The translations under genes were made by a program, and so were the position numbers. This document shows, piece by piece, positions 10,034 through 18,389 of a stretch of 64,000 nucleotides of DNA. Numbering within the stretch: the first letter of the stretch is position 1; each line of letters opens with the position of its first letter. Source of the DNA: Hyphomicrobiales bacterium (GTDB lineage Bacteria; Pseudomonadota; Alphaproteobacteria; Rhizobiales; Rhizobiaceae); NCBI GenBank assembly GCA_900471515.1, contig UCFC01000017.1, forward strand, positions 1-64,000, in the 5' to 3' direction. The notes under the pieces are model-generated. The model saw only the letters and a list, made by a program, of their open reading frames with translations. It was not told the origin of the DNA and made no database searches.

Positions 10034-10717
10034 TCAGCGGAGCCGGGCAAGCAGCTTTACGCTGGTCAGCTCCTTAACGGCATCCTTGCCGATCCAGCGG
10101 GCGGTCCTGTCGGCGCCCGCGGCAAGGCGTTCGGCAAGGGCAAGGGCAGGGCGATGGCAGGTGGCGCTGCGCTTGCCGATATTGCGCAGCGCCCAGTTGA
10201 CGGCCTTGCGCACGAAGTTTCTGCCGTCGGTGGCATGGGCTTCGATCAGCGGCAGATAGGCGAGCAGGCTTTCGTCCGGGTCCTGCTTGCGGTGCACGGC
10301 CGCCCCGGCGATCATGGCAAAGGCGGTGCGCCTGACGAATTCCCGCTCGTCTGCGGCAAAGTCCGCAATCAGCGCGTCGAGACCGGCCTCGACGAAGAGG
10401 TCGGCGGCGCAATCGACAATTTCCCAGGAGTTGAAGCCGGCGGCCAGTTCACGCGCCTCGGCCGCCGTCAGCTCTTTCGGCTCGAACGTATAGAGCGCCA
10501 GCATGCGCGCCTCGCGGATGCCGCTTGCCCAGAGCGCCCTTGCCCTGGTTTGGTCCTTGCCGGCCAGCCGGGCGATCTTCTGCAGGTCGGGATTGGAAAT
10601 GCCGATGGCGCCTTCGGTGGCGATGCCGAAACGCGCCATGCCGGCAATATTGTCTTCAGAGCGCAGCGTGCGCAGATGCGCAATCAGGTCCGCCGCGCTC
10701 GAGGAGGGGCCGATCAT
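10034..10717 (-). CDS. AlkD-like DNA alkylation repair (HEAT-repeat) protein
   Basis: A 227-residue all-helical protein of the DNA alkylation repair family (PF08713), with features such as MARFGI, LWASGIREARMLA, FNSWEIVDCAAD, FVRRTAFAMI and FVRKAVNWALRNIG. The family forms HEAT-like repeats and includes glycosylases that remove N3- or N7-alkylpurines without base flipping, but many members have no proven activity. Its ATG overlaps the stop of the upstream dehydrogenase gene (ATGA), so the two are co-translated. Confidence 0.85.
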   Translation of the reverse strand: MIGPSSSAADLIAHLRTLRSEDNIAGMARFGIATEGAIGISNPDLQKIARLAGKDQTRARALWASGIREARMLALYTFEPKELTAAEARELAAGFNSWEIVDCAADLFVEAGLDALIADFAADEREFVRRTAFAMIAGAAVHRKQDPDESLLAYLPLIEAHATDGRNFVRKAVNWALRNIGKRSATCHRPALALAERLAAGADRTARWIGKDAVKELTSVKLLARLR

Positions 10718-11583
10718 TTCTCAAGTCGCGCAAGCAGCGAGGACGTGTCCCACCGGTTGCCGCCGAGCGCCTGAACGTCGCCGTAGAACTGGTCGACCAG
10801 GGCCGTCAGCGGCAGTCTCGCGCCGTTGCGCTGCGCTTCGGCGAGCACGATGCCGAGATCCTTGCGCATCCAGTCGACGGCAAAGCCGAAATCGTACTTG
10901 CCCTGGTTCATGGTCTTGTGGCGGTTTTCCATCTGCCAGGAGCCGGCTGCGCCCTTGGAGATGACGTCGACAACCTTTTCGATGTCGAGGCCGGCGCGCT
11001 TGCCGAAATGCACGGCTTCGGCAAGGCCCTGGACGATGCCGGCGATGCAGATCTGGTTCATCATCTTGGTGAGCTGGCCGGAACCGGCAGGTCCCATCAG
11101 GCCGACCATGCGGGCATAGGCGTCGATGACGGGGCGGGCCTTTTCGAACACGGCTTCGTCACCGCCGCACATGACCGTCAGCACGCCGTTTTCGGCGCCC
11201 GCCTGACCGCCGGAAACGGGGGCGTCGATGAAATCCACGCCCTTGGCCCTGGCGGCCGCATAAAGCTCGCGGGCGACTTCGGCGCTCGCCGTCGTATTGT
11301 CGATCAGCACCGAACCCGGCTTCATCGTCTTCAGCACGCCGTCCTCACCGGTCGTGACCTGCCTCAGATCGTCGTCATTGCCGACGCAGACGAAGACGAA
11401 ATCGCAGCCGTCGGCGGCCTGCGCCGGGGTGGGGGCCGCCTTGCCGGCGAATTTTTCCGCCCAGGCGGCGGCCTTTGCGGCCGTGCGATTGTAGACGGTG
11501 ACATCGTGGCCGCCCTTTGTCTTCAAATGTCCCGCCATCGGGAAACCCATGACGCCGAGACCGATGAAAGCGACTTTCGCCAT
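10714..11583 (-). CDS. 3-hydroxyisobutyrate dehydrogenase-like NAD(P)-dependent beta-hydroxyacid dehydrogenase
   Basis: A 289-residue member of the beta-hydroxyacid dehydrogenase family. It has a Rossmann motif FIGLGVMGFPMAGHL at 6-20, the substrate-binding DAPVSGGQAGA near 120-130 and the catalytic lysine in GQLTKMMNQ (K173). It oxidises a 3-hydroxy acid such as 3-hydroxyisobutyrate, tartronate semialdehyde or a related compound; the sequence does not decide between them. It is the first gene of a two-gene operon with the AlkD-like gene, which has no obvious metabolic link. Confidence 0.88.
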   Translation of the reverse strand: MAKVAFIGLGVMGFPMAGHLKTKGGHDVTVYNRTAAKAAAWAEKFAGKAAPTPAQAADGCDFVFVCVGNDDDLRQVTTGEDGVLKTMKPGSVLIDNTTASAEVARELYAAARAKGVDFIDAPVSGGQAGAENGVLTVMCGGDEAVFEKARPVIDAYARMVGLMGPAGSGQLTKMMNQICIAGIVQGLAEAVHFGKRAGLDIEKVVDVISKGAAGSWQMENRHKTMNQGKYDFGFAVDWMRKDLGIVLAEAQRNGARLPLTALVDQFYGDVQALGGNRWDTSSLLARLEK

Positions 11584-11744
11584 ATGCTGTCCTCCATAAC
11601 CGCTTGCAAACAGGGTCAGAGGATTAGCCGAAACGGGAGGCGGCGGAAAGCCACGAAGGCAGGCCGGACGGCCGCGCCTGGAACAAAATTTCTCCGGGCC
11701 GGACGAAACGGGGTCGGGAAAGTTTCAGATCTCGCTGATATGAT

Positions 11745-11780
11745 AAAATTAATTGTCGATCTAGTTTATAGACTAAATCA
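11745..11780 (+). promoter_or_regulatory. Putative regulator-binding region upstream of ssuA
   Basis: An AT-rich patch 70-105 bp before ssuA containing AATTAATTGTCGAT followed by CTAGTTTATAGACTA. The same core ATTGTCGAT, again after AAAATT and before a TAGT-type sequence, lies upstream of ssuD (13071-13100). A shared activator site or promoter is inferred. Confidence 0.45.
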
Positions 11781-11848
11781 TCATCGACCCCATCGAAACG
11801 GAGCGGCCGGCGCGGCAGGAGCGCCTGGCCGCAGGAAAGGGGACAGAG

Positions 11849-12814
11849 ATGATTACACGTCGACAGACACTGGGGCTCTTCGCAGCCGGCGCCGCCACCG
11901 TGGCTCTGCCGTCCGTCAGGCCGGCGCGGGCGGCGGCGACGGAATTGCGCATCGGCTGGCAGAAGAACGGCGTGCTGGCGCTTGCCAAGCGTCGCGGGGC
12001 GCTGGAAAAGCGGCTTGCCGACCAGGGCCTTACGGTGAGCTGGTCGGAATTCACGTCAGGCCCGCCGCTGCTGGAAGCGCTTGGCGCCGGCGCGCTGGAT
12101 TTCGGCGCCACGGGCGACGTGCCGCCGCTCTTTGCGCAGGCGGCGGGCGGGGCGCTCTATTATGTCGGCATCTATCGCGGCAGCCCGGCGGGTTCGGCCA
12201 TTCTCGTGCGCAAGGATTCGCCGATCAGGACGCTGGAGGACCTGAAGGGCAGGAAGGTCGCCTTCAAGCGCGGCTCCAGCGCCCATAACGTAACGGTAAA
12301 GGTCTTGCGCAAGGCGGGGCTGACGCTGGATGACGTGCAGCCGCTCGACCTTGCGCCGCCGGATGCGGCCGCCGCCTTCAAGAACGGCAGCATCGATGCG
12401 TGGTCGATCTGGGATCCCTATCTCGCCATCGCGGAGGCCGATCCCGATACGCGCATCCTGACGACGGCGGAAGGCATCGTCGATTCCTACAGCTATTTCC
12501 TCGCCAACAAGGATTTCACCGACGAGAACGGCACCGTCATCGTCAACGTGCTGGACGAGCTCGCCAAGGTCGGCCGCTCGGCGCAGGACAATCTCGACGA
12601 GACGGTCAAGGAGCTTTCGGAAATCACCGGCGTTCCGGCCGACGTAACGCGGGTGACGCTGACGCGCCCCGGTGCCGATCTCGGCAGCGTCTCGACGGTG
12701 ACGGATGCGGCGGCCAGCTATCAGCAGGCGCTTGCCGACGAATTCTACAATCTCGGCATCGTGCCGAAGAAGCTTGCGACGGGCGATATCGTCTGGCGCC
12801 CGAAGGCGAGCTGA
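11849..12814 (+). CDS. ssuA: Aliphatic sulfonate ABC transporter, periplasmic binding protein SsuA
   Basis: A 321-residue solute-binding protein of the SsuA/TauA/NMT1 type. Residues 1-30 form a twin-arginine-like signal (MITRRQTLGLFAAGAATVAL) ending around AAA. The mature part shows RIGWQKNGVLAL near 33-44, GPPLLEALGAGALDFGATGDVPP and KGRKVAFKRGSSAHN, which are characteristic of sulfonate binders. It delivers alkanesulfonates to the SsuC/SsuB importer encoded downstream. AGGAAAGGGGAC lies just before the ATG. It is separated from ssuD by a tandem-repeat and hairpin region, so it may be expressed at a different level from the rest. Confidence 0.9.
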   Translation: MITRRQTLGLFAAGAATVALPSVRPARAAATELRIGWQKNGVLALAKRRGALEKRLADQGLTVSWSEFTSGPPLLEALGAGALDFGATGDVPPLFAQAAGGALYYVGIYRGSPAGSAILVRKDSPIRTLEDLKGRKVAFKRGSSAHNVTVKVLRKAGLTLDDVQPLDLAPPDAAAAFKNGSIDAWSIWDPYLAIAEADPDTRILTTAEGIVDSYSYFLANKDFTDENGTVIVNVLDELAKVGRSAQDNLDETVKELSEITGVPADVTRVTLTRPGADLGSVSTVTDAAASYQQALADEFYNLGIVPKKLATGDIVWRPKAS

Positions 12815-12818
12815 CCGG

Positions 12819-12967
12819 CGCCGGGCGAGCGACTGCGTCAGCCGCCGGGCGACCTGACCATGTCAGGCGCTGGGCGACCAGACTGCGTCAGGCGCTGGGC
12901 GACCAGACTGCGTCAGGCGCTGGGCGAGCTGACTGCGTCAGCCGCCGGGCGACCTGGCCGGCGCCGT
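12819..12967 (+). repeat. 25-bp tandem repeat array (six units)
   Basis: Six head-to-tail units of about 25 bp with consensus CGCYGGGCGACCWGACTGCG plus TCAGG. Units at 12868-12892 and 12893-12917 are identical. The flanking units at 12819, 12843 and 12918 differ at a few positions and the last (12943-12967) is degenerate. It has no spacers, so it is not a CRISPR, and it starts just after the ssuA stop. Confidence 0.85.
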
Positions 12968-12996
12968 CGTTTGCCCTGGTGCTGGGGCAGGGCCTG

Positions 12997-13035
12997 GGGA
13001 CCGCGGCATGGGAACGCGCCCATGCCGCGGGTCCC
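12997..13035 (+). terminator. Long GC-rich hairpin between ssuA and ssuD
   Basis: A perfect 12-bp stem (13001-13012 with 13019-13030) extended by four more pairs across one bulged G, with a 6-nt AACGCG loop, followed by GGCAAAATTATTCT. It probably ends or attenuates the ssuA message before a second promoter for ssuD. Confidence 0.7.
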
Positions 13036-13070
13036 GGCAAAATTATTCTCCAGACCGAGCCGGAATAGAA

Positions 13071-13100
13071 AATTGATATTGTCGATATAATTAGTCGTCT
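13071..13100 (+). promoter_or_regulatory. Putative regulator-binding region upstream of ssuD
   Basis: AATTGATATTGTCGATATAA followed by TTAGTCGTCT, 65-95 bp before ssuD. It shares the core ATTGTCGAT and AT-rich surround with the patch upstream of ssuA, which suggests that ssuD-C-B has its own promoter under the same regulator. Confidence 0.45.
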
Positions 13101-13164
13101 ATGTCACGATATCGGCAGGCTCCAAGGCAGCTGATTTCAGATATCCATAAGAAGGAATGCGTCC

Positions 13165-14340
13165 ATGACCGCTTCATCCGACCCGATCAATTTCCTCTGG
13201 TTCATCCCGACATCGGGAGACGGCACGTATCTCGGTTCCACCGATCTCAACCGCGCCCCGGAAATCGGCTATCTCTCGCAGATCGCGCAGGCCGTGGACC
13301 GTCTCGGCTATTCCGGCGTGCTGCTGCCGACGGGTGTGGCCTGCGAGGAATCCTTCGTCATGGCTTCGGCGCTGGCCGCCAGGACCGAGCGGCTGCAGTT
13401 CCTGGTGGCGATCCGCCCCGGCACGGCATCTCCGGCCTATTATGCCCGCCTTGCCACGACGCTGGACCGCATTTCCAACGGCCGCCTGCTGCTCAACATC
13501 GTCGTCGGCGGCAGCCCGGCCGAGCTTGCCGGCGACGGCATCCACCTGGAGCATGACGAGCGCTACGCCCATGCCGACGAGTTCTTCCATGTCTTCGAGG
13601 AACTGCTGGAAAAGGGTGTCGCGAGCTACGACGGCAAATATATCAAGGCGACCGAGGCCCGCCTCGGCTTTCCCTCGGTGCAGACGCCGCGCCCGCCGCT
13701 CTATTTCGGCGGCTCCTCGGATGCCGGCATCGATTTTGCCGTCGGCCGCGTCGACAAATACCTGACCTGGGGCGAACCGCCGGCGCAGGTTGCCGAAAAG
13801 GTGCAGAAGGTACGCGCGGCCGCCGCCGCCAAGGGCCGCGAGGTCTCCTTCGGCATCCGCCTGCATTTCATCGTGCGCGAAACGGACGAGGAGGCGTGGG
13901 ACGCCGCCGACCGGCTGATCCGTCATCTCGACGACGACACGATTCGCGAGGCGCAGGAGCGTTTCGTCAAGGAATCCGACTCCGTCGGCCAGAAGCGCAT
14001 GGCCGCCCTTCACGGCGGCCGCCGCGACAAGCTGGAAGTGTCGCCGAACCTCTGGGCCGGTATCGGCCTGGTGCGCGCCGGCGCGGGCACCGCGCTCGTC
14101 GGCTCGCCGAAAACGGTTGCCGCGCGCCTGCGCGAATATCAGGAGATCGGCATCGATACGGTGATCGGCTCCGGCTATCCGCATCTGGAAGAGGCCTATC
14201 GCGTCGCCGAACTGCTCTTCCCGGAACTCGGCATCACGCGGGACGAACAGCGGCTCAGCTTCAACAACGAGTTCGGCCGCAAGAAGGTTTTTGCCGGCGG
14301 CAGCCATGGCGGCAACCTGAAGGTCGTTTCCGGCTCCTGA
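13165..14340 (+). CDS. ssuD: FMNH2-dependent alkanesulfonate monooxygenase SsuD
   Basis: SsuD uses reduced flavin and O2 to split alkanesulfonates into aldehyde and sulfite for sulfur supply. The 391-residue protein is close to the usual 380 and has the bacterial-luciferase-like fold. C60, R232 and H234 fall where E. coli SsuD has C54, R226 and H228. [15 protein letters not shown] (111-125) and [10 protein letters not shown] (131-140) are family signatures. AAGGAATG precedes the ATG. It needs FMNH2 from an NAD(P)H:FMN reductase (SsuE), and no such gene is present in this cluster. Confidence 0.95.
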   Translation: MTASSDPINFLWFIPTSGDGTYLGSTDLNRAPEIGYLSQIAQAVDRLGYSGVLLPTGVACEESFVMASALAARTERLQFLVAIRPGTASPAYYARLATTLDRISNGRLLLNIVVGGSPAELAGDGIHLEHDERYAHADEFFHVFEELLEKGVASYDGKYIKATEARLGFPSVQTPRPPLYFGGSSDAGIDFAVGRVDKYLTWGEPPAQVAEKVQKVRAAAAAKGREVSFGIRLHFIVRETDEEAWDAADRLIRHLDDDTIREAQERFVKESDSVGQKRMAALHGGRRDKLEVSPNLWAGIGLVRAGAGTALVGSPKTVAARLREYQEIGIDTVIGSGYPHLEEAYRVAELLFPELGITRDEQRLSFNNEFGRKKVFAGGSHGGNLKVVSGS

Positions 14341-14425
14341 CCGGGGCCGGTTTCCAACGCGATTCCGGCCGGACATCGCACGGCCTTTCCGGAATTGCCC
14401 CGAAGCCAAGCGCGAGGAAATATCC

Positions 14426-15277
14426 ATGTCGACATTCGATACGCCGTTCGCACGGGCCGGCGCCGAGACAAGCAAGACGCGAGCAGACGAGGGCAGGGCA
14501 GGATTGCGCCTGCCGCTGCCCGGCCGCGACAGGCTCTTGCCCTATCTGGTGCCGGTTGCGATCGTCGCGCTCTGGCAGATCGGCTCGTCGCTCGGCTGGA
14601 TTTCCTCGCGCATCATGCCGTCGCCGGCCGATGTCGCGGCCGCCTTCTGGACGACGACCGTCTCGGGCCAGCTGCCTGAAGACGTGCTGGTCAGCGCCGC
14701 ACGCGCCTTTGCCGGCCTCATCGTCGGCGGCTCCCTCGGCTTCCTGCTCGGCATCGCCAATGGCGTGTCGAAGCTGTCGGAGCAGCTGACGGACACGACC
14801 CTGCAGATGCTGCGCACCATCCCGCATCTGGCGATGATCCCGCTCGTCATCCTCTGGTTCGGCATCGGCGAGGAATCGAAACTGTTCCTCACCTCGCTCG
14901 GCGTGCTCTTTCCCGTCTATCTCAACACCTATCATGGCGTGCGCAACGTCGATCGCGACCTGGTCGAGATGGGCAGGGTCTACGGCATGAGCGGCTGGAC
15001 CTTGTTCCGCAAGGTCATCTTTCCCGGCGCGCTGCCGTCGATCTTCGTCGGCCTGCGCTATGCGCTGGGGATCATGTGGCTGACGCTGATCGTGTCGGAA
15101 TCGATCGCCGCATCCTCCGGCATCGGCCATATGGCCAACAATGCCCGCGAATTCATGATGACCGATGTCGTGGTGCTGGCGCTCGTCATCTATGCGGTGC
15201 TCGGCAAGCTTGCCGATGTCGTCGCCCGTGCGCTGGAGCGGCGGACGCTCAAGTGGAACCCGGCTTACGCCAAATAG
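14426..15277 (+). CDS. ssuC: Aliphatic sulfonate ABC transporter permease SsuC
   Basis: A 283-residue BPD_transp_1-type inner-membrane permease with about six transmembrane helices. Typical landmarks are [11 protein letters not shown], the coupling-helix region [19 protein letters not shown] and [25 protein letters not shown], and the end [11 protein letters not shown] as in SsuC proteins. It forms the channel for sulfonates bound by SsuA. GAGGAAAT precedes the ATG. It lies 85 bp after ssuD and 11 bp before ssuB, so ssuD-C-B are likely one transcript. Confidence 0.93.
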   Translation: MSTFDTPFARAGAETSKTRADEGRAGLRLPLPGRDRLLPYLVPVAIVALWQIGSSLGWISSRIMPSPADVAAAFWTTTVSGQLPEDVLVSAARAFAGLIVGGSLGFLLGIANGVSKLSEQLTDTTLQMLRTIPHLAMIPLVILWFGIGEESKLFLTSLGVLFPVYLNTYHGVRNVDRDLVEMGRVYGMSGWTLFRKVIFPGALPSIFVGLRYALGIMWLTLIVSESIAASSGIGHMANNAREFMMTDVVVLALVIYAVLGKLADVVARALERRTLKWNPAYAK

Positions 15278-15288
15278 GAGCCGATGCC

Positions 15289-16110
15289 ATGACCGTCGTC
15301 ACGCATGAACGTTTCCATCCGGCCGAAACCGCCGAACATGGCGAGCATCGGCCGGCCGCCGCCGCAACCGGGGCTGCGGCCATCACGCTCTCCGGCCTCG
15401 AGAAGAGCTTCGGCGCCAACCGGGTGCTGCGCGGCATCAACCTGCATATTCCGGCCGGCCAGTTCGTTGCCGTCATCGGCAAGAGCGGCTGCGGCAAGAG
15501 CACGCTGCTGCGTATCCTGATGGGCCTCGACGAGCCGACGGGCGGCGATCTGCGCTTCGAGGGCGCCGATGGCTCCGAGACCGGCGCCAATGCCCGCATC
15601 GTCTTCCAGGAGCCGCGGCTTCTGCCCTGGCTCAGCGTCGCCGACAATGTCGCCGTCGGCCTCGGCGAGGGCATCGAGAAGAGGCGGGCGCGGGAAGAGG
15701 CGAAAGCCGTGCTTGCCGAGGTGCAGCTTGCCGAAAAGGCCGGCGAATGGCCCTCGCGCCTTTCCGGCGGCCAGCGCCAGCGCGTGGCGCTGGCCCGCGC
15801 GCTGGTCAGCAGGCCCGGCATCCTGGCGCTGGACGAACCGCTCGGCGCGCTCGACGCACTGACCCGCATCAGCATGCAGCAATTGCTGAACCGCGTGTGG
15901 CGCGAACTCGGCTGCACGACGGTGCTCGTCACGCATGACGTCAGCGAGGCCGTGCATCTTGCCGACCGGGTGATCGTCCTGGAGGAAGGCCGCATCGCGC
16001 TCGATCTCGCCATTCCCTTTCCGCATCCCCGCCGCCACGGCAATCCCGATCTGGCGGTGCTGGAAGGGCGGCTGCTGTCCGCCATCCTCGGCGGCGATGG
16101 CGGGCACTAG
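15289..16110 (+). CDS. ssuB: Aliphatic sulfonate ABC transporter ATPase SsuB
   Basis: A 273-residue ABC ATPase that powers SsuC. Walker A is GKSGCGKST (64-72), the Q-loop is [12 protein letters not shown], the signature is [15 protein letters not shown] (158-172), Walker B is [13 protein letters not shown] and the H-loop is [13 protein letters not shown] in the Q-loop region is typical of sulfonate/taurine/nitrate importers. The N-terminal 30 residues are an Ala/His-rich extension. I start at the ATG 11 bp after ssuC; the longer open frame overlaps ssuC and is not family-like. Confidence 0.94.
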   Translation: MTVVTHERFHPAETAEHGEHRPAAAATGAAAITLSGLEKSFGANRVLRGINLHIPAGQFVAVIGKSGCGKSTLLRILMGLDEPTGGDLRFEGADGSETGANARIVFQEPRLLPWLSVADNVAVGLGEGIEKRRAREEAKAVLAEVQLAEKAGEWPSRLSGGQRQRVALARALVSRPGILALDEPLGALDALTRISMQQLLNRVWRELGCTTVLVTHDVSEAVHLADRVIVLEEGRIALDLAIPFPHPRRHGNPDLAVLEGRLLSAILGGDGGH

Positions 16111-16165
16111 AGCGTTTCCGGCGAAGACGGAGCCGCCTTCAATGCTCCAGCTGATTGTTTTTGCT

Positions 16166-16209
16166 GCAATTCCTGACGCAAAACCGGTTCCCGCTTTTGC
16201 TGGAATTGC
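16166..16209. repeat. Rhizobial intergenic palindromic repeat
   Basis: An imperfect hairpin with outer stem GCAATTCC / GGAATTGC and inner pairs GCAAAA / TTTTGC around AACCGGTT. The wording (ACGCAAAACCGGTTCCCGCT, then TTTGCTGGAATTGC) resembles the RIME-like intergenic repeats widespread in Rhizobiaceae. It sits between convergent ssuB and the methyltransferase gene and may also serve as a bidirectional transcript end. Confidence 0.65.
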
Positions 16210-16265
16210 TTCAGGCTGAAAGTGCCTGTTTCTGCGCGCGACGCTGCGCCGGCGCAGGGAGGTCC

Positions 16266-17087
16266 TCAGCCGTTGTAGCGCGCCGTCACCAGATGGCCGG
16301 GGCTTGGCTGGCCTTCCTGCATGCGCACGTTGATCTCCATGATTTCCAGCAGTTCGAAACCGGTGGCGGCAAGGCGCTCGCGGATATAGGCCTCGCTGTG
16401 GATGAAGCGCTGGTGCGGGCCGACCATGTAGGGGCGGCCTTCCGCCAGCTTTTCCGGCAGGGTTTCGGAGGAGAAGATGAAAATGCCGCCGGGATTCATG
16501 TTTTCGGCGGCGCCGAAGAACAGCGGCTCCAGCGCGCCGAGATAGGGCAGCACGTCGGTCGCGGTGATGAGGTCGAAGGGATCTTCCTCGTTGTCGTCGA
16601 GGAAATCCTCGACCTCGGCGACGAAGAGCGTCTCGTAGACTTCCTTCTCGTCGGCGATGACGACCATATTTTCGGAAATATCGATGCCGACCATCTCGTC
16701 GCAGAGGTCGTTCAGCGCGCTGCCGGTCAGGCCTGTGCCGCAGCCGAGATCGAGCATGCGCTTGAAGGGGCCGAGCTTCAGGTCCTGCAGGCGCTGGCGC
16801 ACGAGCATCGGCACATGGTAGCCGAGCTGCTCCACCAGCACGTCCTCGAAGACCTCGGCATGCTGGTCGAAGAGGGTTTCGACATAGGCGTCCGGCGCAC
16901 GGACGGGCGTTTCGCCGCGTCCCATGGAGGCGATGCGGACGGCCGCGCCGCCGTGATCGTCGGGATCGATTGCCAGGACTTCCTGGTAGGCTTCGACGGC
17001 CGCGTCGATATCGCCGGCCTTTTCAAGCGCAAGAGCGCGGTTATAGGCTTCCGCGAGAGCCTCTTCGTCGATCTTCTTTTTGTTCAT
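16266..17087 (-). CDS. TPR-leader class I SAM-dependent methyltransferase
   Basis: A 273-residue protein. Residues about 7-45 form a TPR-like helical pair (AYNRALALEKAGDIDAAVEAY), then comes a Rossmann methyltransferase domain with motif I MLDLGCGTGL at 111-120, an acidic post-I MVGIDIS, and motif IV DLITATDVLPYL. The substrate is not evident. The family is often annotated as a predicted methyltransferase of TPR repeat type. An ATG at 17117 would add ten residues; neither start has a clear ribosome site. It lies downstream of usg on the same strand. Confidence 0.8.
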   Translation of the reverse strand: MNKKKIDEEALAEAYNRALALEKAGDIDAAVEAYQEVLAIDPDDHGGAAVRIASMGRGETPVRAPDAYVETLFDQHAEVFEDVLVEQLGYHVPMLVRQRLQDLKLGPFKRMLDLGCGTGLTGSALNDLCDEMVGIDISENMVVIADEKEVYETLFVAEVEDFLDDNEEDPFDLITATDVLPYLGALEPLFFGAAENMNPGGIFIFSSETLPEKLAEGRPYMVGPHQRFIHSEAYIRERLAATGFELLEIMEINVRMQEGQPSPGHLVTARYNG

Positions 17088-17130
17088 GCGGGCGTTGTAG
17101 AGCCCGCGGCTTACCATCGCAACCGCAATT

Positions 17131-17397
17131 TCAGTGCAATATGAATTCGCCCTTAAGGGAGCGCCACTCCGTTGCCGAAATGAGCCTGCGGTGGGTATAG
17201 CGCACCGAATGCAGCGGCCCGTCCAGTTTTTCCTGCCAGAACTTCAGGAAACTGCGCATTTCCGGAAAGTCCGGGGCGAGGTCGTAGTCCTGCCAGATAT
17301 AGGTCTGGAGAAAGGCCGGGTGATCCGGCATGCGGTAAAGGATCTGGGCCGTCGTCAGGCCGTAACCCTTGAGTTGCTTTTCCATGTCCTTGTGCAT
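17131..17397 (-). CDS. usg: Usg family protein
   Basis: An 88-residue Usg protein, an alphaproteobacterial family once listed as a possible subunit of phosphoribosylanthranilate isomerase but of unproven function. Characteristic stretches are LTTAQILYRMPDHP, LQTYIWQDYDLAPDFPE and RFTHRRL-like VRYTHRRLISA. I choose the ATG at 17397, giving the usual family length; the frame is open to 17493 but the extra 32 residues are not family-like. It is 43 bp upstream of the methyltransferase gene. Confidence 0.85.
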   Translation of the reverse strand: MHKDMEKQLKGYGLTTAQILYRMPDHPAFLQTYIWQDYDLAPDFPEMRSFLKFWQEKLDGPLHSVRYTHRRLISATEWRSLKGEFILH

Positions 17398-17558
17398 TTG
17401 TCTCGCTTCTTCTCGTTCCCACTCCGCGCTTGTCAGCGCCACGTGATATGAGATCACGCGGTGGTTAACCGAAGCTTGACAGATTGCAGGCAAAAGAGCT
17501 ATTTGTTTTTGATTTCAATGACTTGGCAGCAGTCATAAGAGAGTGCTGCCAAATCTCC

Positions 17559-18389
17559 TCAGCGCTTCAGGTGGCGCGTCAGGCGGCGCTCGATCCAGTT
17601 CCAGAGGTGGCGCAGCGCTTCCACGATGGCGAGGTAGAAGATCGCCGCCCACAGATAGGTCTGGTAGTCGAAGGTGCGCGAGAAGGCGTAGCGCGTCTCG
17701 CCCATCAGGTCGAGGACGGTGATGATGGCGACGACGGCCGAGCCCTTGATGAGCAGGATGATCTCGTTGCCATAGGGGCGCAGCGCCACGATCAGGGCCT
17801 GCGGCAGCACGATCTTCCAGAAGGCGATGTTCTTGTGGATGCCGAGGGCGGCTGCGGCTTCATGCTGGCCGTAGGGCACGCTCTGGATTGCGCCGCGCAG
17901 GATTTCGGCCTGATAGGCGGCGGTATTGATGGTCATGGCGAAGACGCCGCAATACCAGGCATCGCGGAAGAACCACCAGATGCCGACGGTTTCCAGCTGC
18001 GGGCGGAACACGCCGAGGCCGTAATAGACCAGGAAGAGCTGGGCCAGCAGCGGCGTGCCGCGGAAGAAATAGATATAGGCGTAGGCGAGCCAGTTCAGCA
18101 GCCGGTTCTTCGACAGGCGCGCCATGGCGAGCGGCAGCGACAGGACGGCGCCGAAGACGACGGAGAGGAAGACGATGCTCAGCGTCACCCACAATCCGTG
18201 CAGGTAGCGTGGCCCGTAGCGGGTGAACTTCTCCGGATCCCAGCCGACAATGACGGTGTAGACCAGAAGGGCTGCGAGCAGCGCCCAGAAGGCGACGAGA
18301 ATATAGCCGCCGACGCGCGCTCCGGTGACGGGCCTTGCGACCGCGCGGGGCGCCGGCTGCGGCGGGATCAACGTTTCGGCGTAGCTCAT
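17559..18389 (-). CDS. Polar amino-acid ABC transporter permease (HisM/ArtM-like)
   Basis: A 276-residue His/Glu/Gln-type permease with a long N-terminal tail and about six transmembrane helices. Signatures are GLWVTLSIVFLSVVFG, YIYFFRGTPLLAQLFLVYYG, AYQAEILRGAIQSVPYGQHEAAAALG and the EAA-loop with LPQALIVALRPYGNE. Its ATG overlaps the stop of the other permease gene (ATGA). It pairs with that permease to make a heterodimeric channel for a basic or opine-like amino acid. No ATPase gene follows. The next gene downstream is usg, after 160 bp. Confidence 0.9.
   Translation of the reverse strand: MSYAETLIPPQPAPRAVARPVTGARVGGYILVAFWALLAALLVYTVIVGWDPEKFTRYGPRYLHGLWVTLSIVFLSVVFGAVLSLPLAMARLSKNRLLNWLAYAYIYFFRGTPLLAQLFLVYYGLGVFRPQLETVGIWWFFRDAWYCGVFAMTINTAAYQAEILRGAIQSVPYGQHEAAAALGIHKNIAFWKIVLPQALIVALRPYGNEIILLIKGSAVVAIITVLDLMGETRYAFSRTFDYQTYLWAAIFYLAIVEALRHLWNWIERRLTRHLKR

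Noticed and set aside
12819..12967. CRISPR-like array
   Set aside because: Units are 25 bp and adjoin without spacers, and no cas genes are present. It is a plain tandem repeat.
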